Positions 46,139 to 58,800 of a stretch of 64,000 nucleotides of DNA are shown one piece after another; position 1 is the stretch's first letter, and the number at the start of each line of letters is the position of its first letter. A program made the translations under genes and the position numbers. Under the pieces are notes generated by a model. The model was not told where the DNA came from. It made no database searches and was given only the letters and a program-made list of their open reading frames with translations. Source of the stretch: Lycium barbarum (lineage: Eukaryota > Streptophyta > Magnoliopsida > Solanales > Solanaceae); the NCBI RefSeq assembly GCF_019175385.1, contig NC_083345.1, positions 13,974,027 through 14,038,026 of the forward strand. The letters run 5' to 3'.

Positions 46139-48046
46139 CATAAGTAAAAACATGATAAGTAGGGAGAGCATTTCATAAACCGACATGTGATATCACCACG
46201 TGGGTACGTGGAGTCTGGTACCTCGCCGGACCAGCAGAGCCTCTATACCTTGCCAGGGTATAAGGTGGTAACGTACCTGATGGATCCATTCACTGTAAAA
46301 TTAAGGTATCGTCCTAACTGGGCGGAGCGATCCTTGTCCTATGGTGGCTACATAGTTTCAGGCTATCTGAGCCTTCTCGGTAATTCGTGCAACTCCCAAA
46401 ACATGAACATAATATAGTTGGCTAAGAAGCCCATGACTTTCGTGAATTAACTTGTACTTGTCTTGTAATCATGATTTCACGAAATAACTTGTAAACATGG
46501 TTTCATGAAATAGCTTGTAAACATGTTCTTGATTTATGAGTAATACAATAGTTCATAATCATATATTTGTAATTGACTTGAAAACATGCTTGTAACTTGC
46601 AAAATAAAATCATACAGTTTCATATGAACATAATGAGAACACACGAGGAAGAATTCATGATTCATGGATTAAGCTAGGATTCCTAATATCCGTAATGGAA
46701 GATTAGGAATACAATAACGAACATAGATACAAAATTCATGTACATACATACATAATTACGGGCTACCAATATGTTGGGTTTAATGCCCTAGGATTTGAAC
46801 TCCATAGATTCTACGAAACGGATCATGGGGAAGAACGTAGAGATTCCCACATGTGGATGGAAGTTCTACATACCTTAACTTCCTGCTTTTGAGCGTATCA
46901 CAATGTCCTTCAATCCCTTCAACTTTAATCTATAGCAATACAGGTCATAGGGACTCTATATTAGCAACAATATCCATGCTTTGTTCATCTAAGCATTTTA
47001 TCAAACACTTGGTGGGCATGAAGCTCCACAACCTTCATTAATGGTGTTTTCTTCACCCAATCCCCACTCTATTACTTCTAGCTGATTCTACAATCTCAAA
47101 TAGGTGTAATTAACATCATTCTTCATCACCCACATGAATACAACAATCCCAAGTCAACAATCCAAAACTCTAGCATAGTTCATATAATTCTCTTTATCAA
47201 ACCCATTTACTATTCTCCCAAGAACTCATCAATTCACAACTATAAATGATTAGAGAGTAGAAACATTACCTTTTTGAAGTCCAATCCTCTTGAATTCGGA
47301 TTCTAGGGTTTCCACATCCAACAAAAATGTTCCAATCCTAACTCTATGGATTAAAAGAGTTTACTCAAGTTAGAAAGGGATTAGGGACTTAAATTCAATC
47401 TAGAATCATGATAAAAACTTACCTTGGAAGATCTTGAGGTTTGGGACTTGTTCTCTATGAGTTTAGAGAGAATTTTCGTGAATAGGGTGTTGGGGAAATA
47501 AACCCCAAATCCCAAATATAACAAAAAAACGCGTAAACCCGACATTTGACCCGAAATCGACCTGTTTCGCGATGGGTCCGCGATTCGGGTGCATCGCGCA
47601 TCAGTCTGCAGCTAAAATCTCAGAGTTGCGCGATCGGTCTGCGAAGCGGGACCATCGCGCGATCTCTCACGCGCCCGCACGCGCCCCGAGAAGCGGCGGG
47701 TGTCGGTTCTGCACAGTGTTTGGTAAAATGGGCATAACTTCTTGTACACAGCTCTGTTCAAGACCCATAATATATCGTTGGAAAGATATTTCAAAGGTAT
47801 ACAACTTTCATCAAGGAAATTTTCCCAAATTCCAAATTAATAGAGGGGTTATGGTCGTTGGAAGTAAGACTTTCTATAAACTCACTTGCAAACATGCCCC
47901 GTAGAGTGGCTTCCAACTTTGCTTTGCCCAAAGACATTTCTTATGACTTGATTGGTTTTCAAAACACTTCCTATAACCCTCATATTGGTTTCATTATATT
48001 ATCATCTTATGAGTCAAACCTTCGCCCGAAGCTACGAGGTGTTACA
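45495..48046 (-). repeat. 5' LTR of the chromovirus
   Basis: It is a near-identical copy of 38812-41364. Differences seen include GTACACGAC for GTAACACGAC, AACAATATCC for AACAGTATCC, and TATCGTTGG for TACCGTTGG. The (AT)n run is at 46083-46137. Confidence 0.93.
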
Positions 48047-48051
48047 CTTAG

Positions 48052-48846
48052 TTGCTTGATCATCTAAGATATTATCTCAAAAAATATAAGGTCATCTAGT
48101 ACTAATAATAACAAGATACGTGGACGGAAGTGCAATTAACTTAAAATGTGAATTAAAAAAAAAAGAGAAAAAAAAAAAAGCAGACTCAACTTGTTCTCCA
48201 AGACGCCCTCAAAGCTCATAAACTCAGATCAATAAAGATCTCAAAAATTTGACTCTCGAAATTTGATCAAAGAAAGATTTGGTTGACTCTCGAAATTTCA
48301 AGTGTACCACATTAATTAAGACACAGGGAATAGGTTAAATTATGCTCCCTCCGAATAAAAAAGAGTGTCCACTTAGTCATTTGCACACTCTTTAAGAAAA
48401 TACTAACTCCTAAACAAAAAAAAGATAATTTGACTAAACTGCCCCTAATTAAATATTTATTGAGAATTGATCACATAACCCTTAATAGAGACAAATACAA
48501 AGTTAATTCTTTTTTTATTTGATAAGCGGACACTCTTTTTAACCGAAGAAAAAAAACACCCAGTGGACACTCTTCTTTTTTAATCCAGAGCGATTAGTAG
48601 AAATAAATTAAAGTGGGTGCAGTAGACTTCCAAACAAGAAAAATATAAGTTAGTATTTTGATACTAATAACAAAATACCTGGAGTAAACTGCAATTAAGT
48701 TAAAAGAAAACAACGGACTCTAACTTGTTGTCCAAGACGGCCCTTCAAAGCTCTCATATTTCTAAACCAAATCAGTAAACCGAAATCTCTCTCTAAGAAG
48801 AAGGAGAAGAAGAAGATCTATTGGAACTTTCTAGAAGAAGAAGAAG
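48052..48846 (+). promoter_or_regulatory. Upstream region of the proteasome gene
   Basis: A decayed Stowaway-like element with AGAGTGTC/GACACTCT arms occupies about 48343-48593. The 5' leader near 48780-48846 is purine-rich (AAGAAGAAGGAG repeats). No clear TATA box was found, as is common for housekeeping genes. Confidence 0.4.
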
Positions 48847-51800
48847 ATGGAGTGTGTGTTTGGAATGGTGGGCAATGGTTTCGCTTTGGTAGTGGCAGAC
48901 TCATCAGCGGTACACAGTATACTTGTTCACAAATCCAATGAAGACAAAATCATGCTTCTTGATTCTCACAAACTTATGGGCGCTAGTGGTGAACCTGGTG
49001 ACAGGTTCGATCTCCCCCAACTTATATTATTTATGTTCAGTTTTTTTTTTTTTAAAAAATTAATTTTTGGGTGAATTGATTGATTTATACAGAGCTCAGT
49101 TTACGGAGTATGTGCAGAAAAATGTGGCGTTGTATCAGTTTCGTAATGGTATCCCGTTGACTACTGCTGCCGCCGCTAATTTTACAAGAGGGGAACTTGC
49201 TACAGCGTTGCGTAAGGTAATTCTAGGGTTTTCTTATCTATGATTTGGGACTTTTTTTGGGGGTGCTGGTGTAAAATTTTAGGGTTTTGAAGTCAAAATT
49301 AGGGTTTGGCATTTCTATCAATTAATAATGAGATAATGGTCAATTACACACCCAAGTATCACTTTTTCATGAGTTTCACACCCCACTAATATACATGTCC
49401 TGATTCGTAGAGTATTGAAATCAGTAATTTGAACAGATGCAAAAATAATTAAGCATCTTGATCTAGTTTTCCAGTATTAAGTTTGTATGGATTAAGAATA
49501 AGAGTATCTAGTTTGTATGTATTGATCTCGTTGTAGTATTATTCTGGTGGTCTCTTGCTCTTAGATTTATGTTATTATCCACGATTCTTGTACTCCAATT
49601 ATTGTATGAGTTTGGGGTAGTTATGATATTGTCCCCTTGTACTTCAATTATTGTGTGTCTTGGTTTTTCTTCTGGTTCCGCTTTCTATTCAGAACACATT
49701 CATTCAACCCAATCAATAATCGAATTGCAAGTCTTATCCCTTTTTTTCTTAACTTTTCCGGCGATTTACTATTGGTAAGTTAACTTTTGCTATTTGCTTT
49801 TTAACTGCTTTGCTTTATTTACTTAACAAAATTAGCCCTTTCTGTTGCTCGTTACACAACTGGCAATAACTTATCTCATTTTGTATTTTGAATAAGCACA
49901 CCATCATTTCATTAATGCTAAGTTAATTACAGTTTTTTTTTTAATTTATTTTTTATTTCGTCAGTGTTAAGGATCGAAATTTCCTTATAAATATGTCATT
50001 TTTGCAATTTTAAATTTCATTTGACATTTTTTTTTTTTTTTAATTTCATTGGTGAGGACTTTTATGTAATTTAGAATTGGCAGTGCACATTGCAGAATTC
50101 TGAATTTTTGGATATGTGTTTTATGGCTGTTAAGGAGGGAATATTTTAAGATTCAGTATAAATTACTCCCTCCGTTTCAATTTGTTTGTCTGGTTTTGAC
50201 TTGGCACAACGTTTAAGAAAGGAGGAGACTTTTGAATCTTTTGGTGTTAGCTAAATATATGTAGAGCCTGTTTGGATGGGCTTAAAAAAAGCAGATTTTT
50301 CAGCTTATAAGCCAAAAACCCCAACTTATTTTTTTGGGCTTATTTTAAACACAAAATGGTTTATAAGCTGGCCAGCCAAAGACTCAAAAAAGCTAAAAAC
50401 AGCTTATAAGCTGTTTTCAGCAACTTATAAGCTAAGCCAAACGGGCTCATAGAATAAACCAAAATGCCCTTTAATTTTGTTGTCTTAAACATAACATGTG
50501 GAAAGTAGAGACATTCTTTTCGAAACAGACTAAAAGGGAAAGTAAGACAAACAAATTAAATGGAGGGAGTAACTTGTTTTGAGCTGTCCATCACAAGACT
50601 GCATTTTATTGGGCCTTGATATTAGCAATGTGACACGTAGGCGGAGTTCTTTTAGGAGGGAATGAGTAAGGATATGTTAAAAATGATGTAATAGCTTGAT
50701 TCTTTGCTTAATAGGTAGAGGACACGAGTCGGAGGAGTGGATTAATTACCTGATTAGTCATTTGTTCTGTGTCTCCTTGTGAATGAAGTAACATGTAGTT
50801 CATTGCTCAGAGTGGTGATTTAATTTGAGACTTTTAGCTTTTGGATGACATAACTTTTCTGAAGTATGTGCATTTATCTCAAGCTCAGGCCCTCAGCGCC
50901 GCACACATTCTCCTGAACTCCTGAAAAAGGGAAAAGAACAGAGGAAAAAATTATTCTTTTTTCATCTTTGTAGGAAAAATTATGGCTCAAGTAGGGGAAA
51001 TAGAAAATAAGAGTTTCTGCTTTGAGGATTGTTATCTACATGGGAAGTTATCTGACATTAAATACATGCAAATTAAAAGTGGTTAAAAGCAGTGTACCTT
51101 AAATTCTTAAATATTGACTAGACTATGCCACAACATGTTCTCTTTATAAAAAAACGCAAGCTGGATATGTTGAATGACACGATAACCTAGGGTAAAAACG
51201 GGACTCCTGGATGTTTACATGTTTAGCTTAGGTCTACTGGTTACTACTAACTACTAAGCATTTATTGTGGCCTGAATTTTCTTTCATGCTTTGTGTTCTC
51301 CACATTGCAACCTGTGGTAATGTGTTGATTGCAATGCATTTTGAGCATTATCAGTTAAACTAGTAGTCTTAGCTTGCTAAGCCATAATGGTTTTGGAAGA
51401 ACTTTGATAATTTCTGTTCCAGTTGAAGTTGAGATCTGATTGTTACTGGCTTGGTTGCACATAATTTCTAATCCTAATGTTATATAATCTGTATCTTTGT
51501 GCTCTTACTTATTTTTAATTAATTTGTGTTCTTCTTTTGGATGTCAGCAGCACCTTCTTAGTGCTGTTCTGACAACAATAATTATTACCATTTCAAAAAA
51601 AAAAAAAAAATTGTGTACTTGGGGAGCTTCTCCTTGTTAAGCTCTGTAATCTAAATTAAGAGAAAAACTGGGCTGCAAAGCTTTTTGGTGGAGTTTTCCT
51701 TTATGGTATTGCAGTAATTTGTTGTCATTCTGGTGTTCACGAGCTATAAATGACTTAGGTACCTCAAATTTTGCCAAAGATGATGTTTTCTCTTAGTTAT

Positions 51801-54462
51801 AGATGTATCTTACTAAAGGGAGAAAATGATAAAATGAACCTTTAAATGAAGAGAAGTCGTATGCACTGTATGTATTCTTATCCCGTTCAACAAACAGGGT
51901 ATCTGAGTGCCCGAGGTGTGAAGGTATCATTGAATCAGGATTGTAGCAGCTCTTCTGATAGGGACATGAGCAAGACCCCCAGACATGCTTTTCTTTTCTT
52001 AACCATTATAAAAATACACAGAATCCCTTGCCTGAAAACATGAATACAACCTTGGGACAATGATTTGTGATGAAGTGGTTTGGAGAAATTCTCTTTTCTT
52101 GTATAAATTTTGCAGTTCTACAGAAAATTGTTAGTAGAACATTGTGGATGCCTTTTATACTGCTTTAAATTGCTTGTTCTTGTCGCTAGTACTATTTGAT
52201 TGCTTCTTTTACTAGTTAAATCCATAGGGACTTAGATAGATTGTAGCGAAATTGCAGGTCTTCTCAGAGAACTTCCGTATATATGGTTTTAGGTTTAGGT
52301 CGTTCTCTTTTTGCACCTTCATCATTGTAACTCAACCTACATACTGGTGCTGTAGGTTCACATAAAACATGATCAAACTATTTCATGACCATTATCATTT
52401 TATCCTCTGTATGTGTCACTTCAACCCTTTGCTGGATGTGGATCATTTTTAATCTTGTCTAAATTTTCCTAATCTTGTAATTCTCAATTTTTTTGTCTAA
52501 TCTTGTATGAAGCACATCCATCTTAGATTATTTCTTTGGGGATTTGTTAAGGGCCCGCATTCACTTTCATTTAACGTTGCTACTCTACATTCTATATAAG
52601 TTGCCTTTTTGCTTTGGTATGTATCAATGATGCTAATGGATAGTGAGATGATGGAGTGAGATGAATGCTAACGAATTACCTTTCTGGCCTCGATATATTC
52701 TTGGTAATCTCATAGTTATGAAGTATGAAGAAAAGAACAGTGACGTGCTTCAATACCATGTTACTCCAAAACCACCTTGCTCCTGTTATGACAAGTATAA
52801 ATAGGCCTAGGATCACCTGTATTCAGGAGGACATCTGTGAACCTACATTTCTCAGCAAATTATGCACCACTATCATGTAGATATCCATATGAACATCTTA
52901 AACTTTATCCTGCTTAAAGCCTGGGGGAGAACAAAATAAAGATTCACGCACCCCTAAATGCTTCAGCATGATGCCATTATGTAGAGTTCCATTTACGGAA
53001 TGAACGGAACACTTCAAGAGAAGAAAAGAGAAGAACTGTTTAAGTGCATTAGCACCCCGTATTTGTTTAACTTCTAGTTAAAAATGCTAGAATGCTTAAG
53101 CTAAGATATACATGTTGTTTGAAAATAAAAAATATATAATTACTTAATGGGTAACATAAAGACTTTGAGATTAGGTTGACTTGAGAAGAGGATTAGAGAA
53201 GAGAGCTTGCTTGAACATACATGTTAGTCCAAAAAAGAGAAAGGAAATAATGTTGTATTTGGAAATATTTTTTTGTATATCTCCTTCCATCTCACTTATG
53301 AGACACCGTGTTGATTAGGTATAGAGATCTTATATACAGAATAGCGAAGTCTGATAGGGGAAAAATCAAACAATACTTTAAGGGAGAATAGTGGTAGCAA
53401 AGACAGTTTGAGCAACTCTACCACCGAGGAACCTGGTTCCCCAGGACGTCGAAAGAACTAATCATATTTGAATAGGCAGAGAAACTTTGCATATTCTGAA
53501 ACAGCAAGAAGAGTACATTTACTAGAAGGAACTTTTGGCACAAATAGAGATTGCTTTCTGATTTGATTTTACACGGTAAGAGTATTGAATTTAGAGTGTC
53601 ATACAAATGATATAACTTAGTCTTTTGGTTACAAAGTATAGAAGCAAAATAAAGCCGGACCTGGGCAGCAGTTTTGCTGTAGATAAAGAAAATGTGCAAG
53701 ATTCTCATAATTTGTTTTTACAGAATGATACTCAACAAACTATAATGAACGGGCAAAACATTAAAGCCAATATATCCATTTATTGCTACATTCTTTAGTT
53801 GCTATTGTCTGGTAATAATTTGATTTATATAGCTGTAGGGTCTACTTGAGTTGGTGCATTATTGATCTTTCCTAATTCCTATGATTTCTTTATAAGCACG
53901 ATGAGTTTTATGACAATGGGAACCAAGGTGTCACTCTTCTGTTTAACCATAACATGTGAAGCTCTTTTAAACAAAATATTATGGAGAGGAGGATGTTGGG
54001 GAAAGAAAACTTCCCGTCTGTTTTTATCTTTGAAAAGTTATAATCTTTCAAGGGTTAGTTTTCAAATTTTTGATGTGCCACTTTGGTTTTCGCATACACA
54101 TTGGTTAACTGCAATGTTTGTTTTTGTAGAATCCATACATGGTGAACATTATCCTGGCTGGATATGACAAGGAGATAGGCCCATCTCTATATTACATTGA
54201 TTATATCGCTACTCTTCACAAGGTGGATAAGGCAGCATTCGGTTATGGCTCCTATTTCTCTCTCGCCATGATGGATAGGCACTACCGGAAGGACATGACA
54301 GTTGAAGAAGCCATTGATCTGGCAGATAAGTGCATCATGGAGATCCGATCTAGGCTGGTTGTTGCCCCACCAAACTTCGTGATTAAAATTGTCGACAAGG
54401 ATGGAGCAAGGGAGTATGCTTGGCGCGAGTCTGTCAAAGATGCCCCTGTTTCCAACTCCTGA
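48847..54462 (+). CDS. PBD: 20S proteasome subunit beta type-2 (PBD)
   Basis: Exons 48847-49004, 49093-49216 and 54130-54462, GT-AG introns in phases 2 and 0, product 204 aa, the usual length of plant PBD proteins. Diagnostic stretches are MECVFGMVGNGFALVVADSS at the start, VQKNVALYQFRNGIPLTTAA, FTRGELATALRK, then LAGYDKEIGPSLYYIDYIAT and FGYGSYFSLAMMDRHY. It is a non-catalytic beta subunit of the 20S core: there is no propeptide or N-terminal Thr, and Met begins directly at the fold. It acts in the cytosol and nucleus in protein degradation. Intron 2 is 4.9 kb and full of MITE sequence, but all splice sites are intact. It converges with the LTPG gene downstream. Confidence 0.96.
49217..54129 (+). 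other. Intron 2 of PBD (4.9 kb)
   Basis: It contains a Stowaway MITE at 50164-50571 and many short frames without meaning. The branch and acceptor region before 54130 (TTGTTTTTGTAG) is normal. Open frames at 49569, 51846 and 53862 show no domain and I treat them as chance. Confidence 0.6.
50164..50571. mobile_element. Stowaway MITE with a nested GTTTGG-ended MITE
   Basis: Outer ends are TACTCCCTCCGTTTCAATTT and AAATTAAATGGAGGGAGTA. Inside, GAGCCTGTTTGGATGGGCTT (about 50264) pairs with TAAGCCAAACGGGCTC (ending about 50449); that inner element contains repeated AGCTTATAAGC palindromes. Confidence 0.75.
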
Positions 54463-55829
54463 AGCTGCTTTTGCGTGTTATGTTTACTCTTTAAGCATAT
54501 GAATCTTATGTGATGGGAAAAAAACTTCAGTCGTTATAACTGCCGAAAAATCTGATGCTAAGTGTTCGTTGTTTGATTGATACTCCAGTTGTAGTGTTAA
54601 GGAATCTAGTTTTAATTATTTTCAAGTTTCAGGTAAATGGAGAGCTGGTGGTGTTAGACTTTTTTATGCTTCAACAATCACTTATTTTATGCTGGCAAGT
54701 GTTTCTTCAGTCATTTGTAAGACGTAGGGGTATTACAGGGATCACTAATAAGCTTCAGACTAAAATAGAGTTGGTTTGATGAGACTGTTGGTTAAAACGA
54801 CTCGATTAAGCATGTGGATTTTGTTGGAGCACAAGTTTCAAGTGAATTAATATTGGGGTGGGGGTGAAAGAGAGAGTTGGGAGGTGGGGATGCTGGAAGC
54901 TGTTTTGCATGGATTGAGTAACAAAACAGTAATAATTTAGATTAGGAATAAAAAGCTATCTGTGAATGAATGTTTTGGCTAACTAATTGATTAGTAACAC
55001 GAGATTATAAATAGTCCCAGAGAAATGACCTTATCATCTTACTTTATTTTGTGAAAAAGAAAACGTTTTTGCTCCACAAGAAAAGTATGTTGGATGTGTT
55101 GAATGCGTACAGCAAAATTGAAGCTTCTTATGGATCATTTGGAGCTAATCAGATCTTTTTTTTTTACCCCCCACGATGTCCTTACTAGATTAGCATTCTA
55201 AATGTGTTGATGGGTGACTTCACTTGACCCTCTCAAACTTTGGAGCGCGCATGGTATATTTTCTACAACTCTAAAAGACACATTCTTGATTGGGAAAAGA
55301 AGAACGTTCTAGACCCAACACCAAGTTGAGTGAAGGACCAAAAAGTTCCGGGAGAATTAATGGAATAAAACCTTCATTGAAAGGGCTAAGTGATAAAAAT
55401 GTTTGTCATTTATTGAAAATATCTGCCATGTTGAACCTCAGATCCAACATATAAGATTATTACCAGCATTACACACCAGAATGATGCTTTGCATTTTGAA
55501 TTTCCTAATCTCCAGAATGACTTGTTAAAATTGAAATGTAATGCTGACTGATTTTCTGGAAAGGGTAATAATAGAAGTGGGCTTGGTCTACTTGCTGCTA
55601 TAAATGACTCCCCAATTACTCAAATTGCACCTGGCATCGCTTTTCAATCATAGGCTAAGAAGATTATGTGTACATCAGATACTGAAGCAGTGCATGTCAA
55701 ACCAGTACAGGAATTTAACAAAGAATTCTTTTGCCAGTAGTTTTACATCTATCCACAGAACTCTGATTTTGACTTAATAGCTTCCAGTGGAACTGTCTGT
55801 TTGTGAAGCCATGAAAGATACAGTATTAC
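54463..55829. other. Shared 3' space between the convergent PBD and LTPG genes
   Basis: It holds the 3' tails of both genes. No further gene, RNA or element was recognised; short frames such as 54555-54779 are unsupported. Confidence 0.45.
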
Positions 55830-58800
55830 CTAAGTTGCGTGCTTGCAAGAGAGAAGTAGGAAAATAGACATTGCAGAAAAAACCCATAGACGATAATTGC
55901 ACATCATTCCTATGGCTGATGAACAGGTACAGGGTGGTGAGGCCTGAGCAGCAGGGAAAGGATTATCAACATCAACATCGGAGGGTGGTGAAGGGTGATC
56001 ACGATGACCTGCAATAAAGTGATAATTCAATTTTTCTGGTACAAAATCAATCTCCCCCCTTCAAAATTTGTTCCCCTGTTTTATTCCTGCCCTTCCTTTT
56101 TCGTCCATAGAAGCTAGTAGTACCTAAGCTTCTAAGAACTGCAGTTTGTGAATTTTGCTTATCAACTTATAAATGTTATTCAGAGGTGCAGTAGTGCTCC
56201 TAAATGGGTAGCAATGTATTCATGAAAATGGAAGGGAATAGTTGGAATGTCAAAGTTATAAGCTTGAAGAAACAGAGAAGAGATAAGATCAATTGTAGTA
56301 ACTTGCCTGGGGGTGGATTGCGTGGTGGGGTAGGTCTACGTTTACGACTTGGGCTAGGGCCAGGGCTAGGACTCCTCGGACCTGAACTTGAATCCCTGTG
56401 ATCTGCTAGAAAATTTTACACAATGAAGCGATCAGGAGATTGTGAATGAGTAGTATCACCAGTTTGATTATGGCAAAAGATCAAAGGAGAATTACCTGTT
56501 ACCGTTCGAAAAGGAGGCAGCATAGTTGGTCCTGAGTCACGGAAAAGAAAATAATTAACATCGACAAATATTTTGTATTCTGAATGAAATGGCTAATCTT
56601 TGAATGTTCTTCAAAAATCTTCTGTGAAGTGAACTATAGGACATATTTACATCGAACAGGTGTAAAATGTGTGTGTGTGTGTTACAGACCTCTTGCAAGT
56701 ATATCAATTCATATATGTATCCCTAAAGGATTCCAGATAACATGAATGGTGAATCAAACTCAAGTATCAAATTAGCAAATCAAATGGGCAAAAGAGAAAA
56801 AGGTTATGGTATATATTGGTGCTTGGGGTAGTGCTCAGTTTGGAACTGTCATGTATTACTGCTACTGCATGGACTTAAGTCACAAATGGCTAAGTTGCAA
56901 TTGATTTAAGTTAATGCAACTTTGGGATCATGATCTACTAAGTGGATTTGACATACTTACAACTGATGCATGCATTACAAGAAGTTTATAAGATGTGCTT
57001 TTTACATAAAGTTTATTGTTTAACCCTTAGTAAATTAATGTGGATTATTACATGTAAGATCTGTCTTCAAAATTAGGGGATTCAATAAGAATTCATCTTA
57101 CTTCCTACTTTCACATCCGTAATAATGTAACTACTAGAAATATCTTTCACATCCATAAGAACTTTAAGCAAGTAATAGTACTATATGTTCTAGATATAGT
57201 GTTATTTATAAATACAGGATAATTGATAGTAGCAACAACATTTACGCATATACATGTAGAACAGTAGAAGTTCTTCCTTTGTGTTCACTAGATGACAAGC
57301 TATATGTGGCGGATTACTCAGAACCACAAATGGATGCATTAGCTAAATGAGATTTTCAACGTACAGTGAAATAACAAGTACTATAAATTTGTAGGGATCT
57401 AGTAGCTCAGTTGGTTGGCTCTCTGAACTTTCACCTCGTTGGTGAGGGTTTGAATCCCCACATTGAAATCCCCTTCCCCATTTCCCCTTCCCCTACCCCC
57501 TATGTAATATTTTTTTTTTTAAAAAAGTACTATAAATTTGTACAGTATTAACAAAACGTGGGTAGAAATTCATATTTGGAAAGATTCAACTAAATGCTTA
57601 TAGAGGTAAACGGCACATTCAGAAACTCTACCGAGAACCAATTTATACCAAAAGCACAATTTGTTTTGCCATTTTTGTCTATCGAGATTTGACTAACTTT
57701 TAGAGCTAAATTGAATCATTTTTATTTAGAATTCAGATATTTAGAAACTAGAAGATCACCTAGGATAGAATTCTCCTCATCAAATTGATTTAACATTTAT
57801 TTTTCGGTCAAACAAAATGATTTAACATAAAATATACATTTTTAACGTATCGATTAAATCACAATTAACTCGAGTAACATTATGAAACAGAGCAACTAAT
57901 CAAACTATAGACTCGAGTAACAACATTTACTTTCAAGTTTGATGCTAATATCAGTCCATAACGATAAAATTTCAATTCATCTAGTAGTAGATTCATTCAG
58001 TTAGAGATACGATTATAGCATGTGTATACACCTGAAAATGAACTAAAAATCAAATGAAGCACGAAATCAATCAGATCGAAGCCACACCTTTCAGAGCTAA
58101 TTATAACGTAAGCTGGAATTCTCTTCATATCAAAATGATTAATCAAATATACATTTTTAAAATATCGATTAAATCACAATTCCCCTGAATATGTGAAACG
58201 GAAGTATCAAACTGCATTTTGAAACAGAGCAACTATTTCAAATTATAGATTCGATTAAGAACATTTACTTTCAAGTATAACGTTACTATCAGTACATAAA
58301 CGAGAGTTTCTAATGCAATTAGAAGGTTCGTGCAGTAACAGAAAGATTAGATAGTATGTATACACCTGAAAATGAAACAAAAAAAAAAAAAATGAAGGGG
58401 TAAACAAGCTCCAATTGGATCCAAATCTGAACAGATAGATTCAAATTATAGACTCGAGTAACAACATTTACTTTAAGTATATATAAATATAATGTTACTA
58501 TCAGTTCAGAACAATAAACTTGTAATACATATAGTAGACTCATTCATTCAGAGATATGAATATAGCACGCATATACACCTGAAAATGAACTAGTAAATGA
58601 TTAATCATTTATACATTTTTAAAATATCGATCAAATCACAATTAGCCTGAATATGTGAAACGAAAGTACATACATCGAACACTTTGAAACAGAGCAACTA
58701 AATCAAATTATACACTTGAGTAACAACATTTACTTTCAAGTATATAACGATAAAATTTCAATTAATATAGTAGACTCATAACTCATTCAGTCAGATATAC

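Larger units (their letters stand above)
38812..48046 (-). mobile_element. Del/Tekay-type chromovirus (Ty3/gypsy), young but internally deleted
   Basis: Two LTRs of 2553 and 2552 bp (38812-41364 and 45495-48046) flank a 4.1 kb interior. The 5 bp TSD CTTAG is intact (38807-38811, 48047-48051). On the minus strand the order is 5' LTR (right), primer site, decayed spacer, integrase, polypurine tract, 3' LTR (left). Gag, protease, RT and RNase H are not recognisable, so the copy is non-autonomous. I counted only about ten base differences between the LTRs by eye, so the insertion is recent on an evolutionary scale. Confidence 0.92.

Noticed and set aside
53862..54167. 101-codon frame overlapping the start of PBD exon 3
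   Set aside because: It runs through intron sequence into the exon in a different frame from the proteasome protein, with no domain.
57394..57475. Functional tRNA gene
   Set aside because: The pol III boxes are good, but the cloverleaf arms do not pair convincingly, and an 18 bp TSD with a tail shows a SINE.
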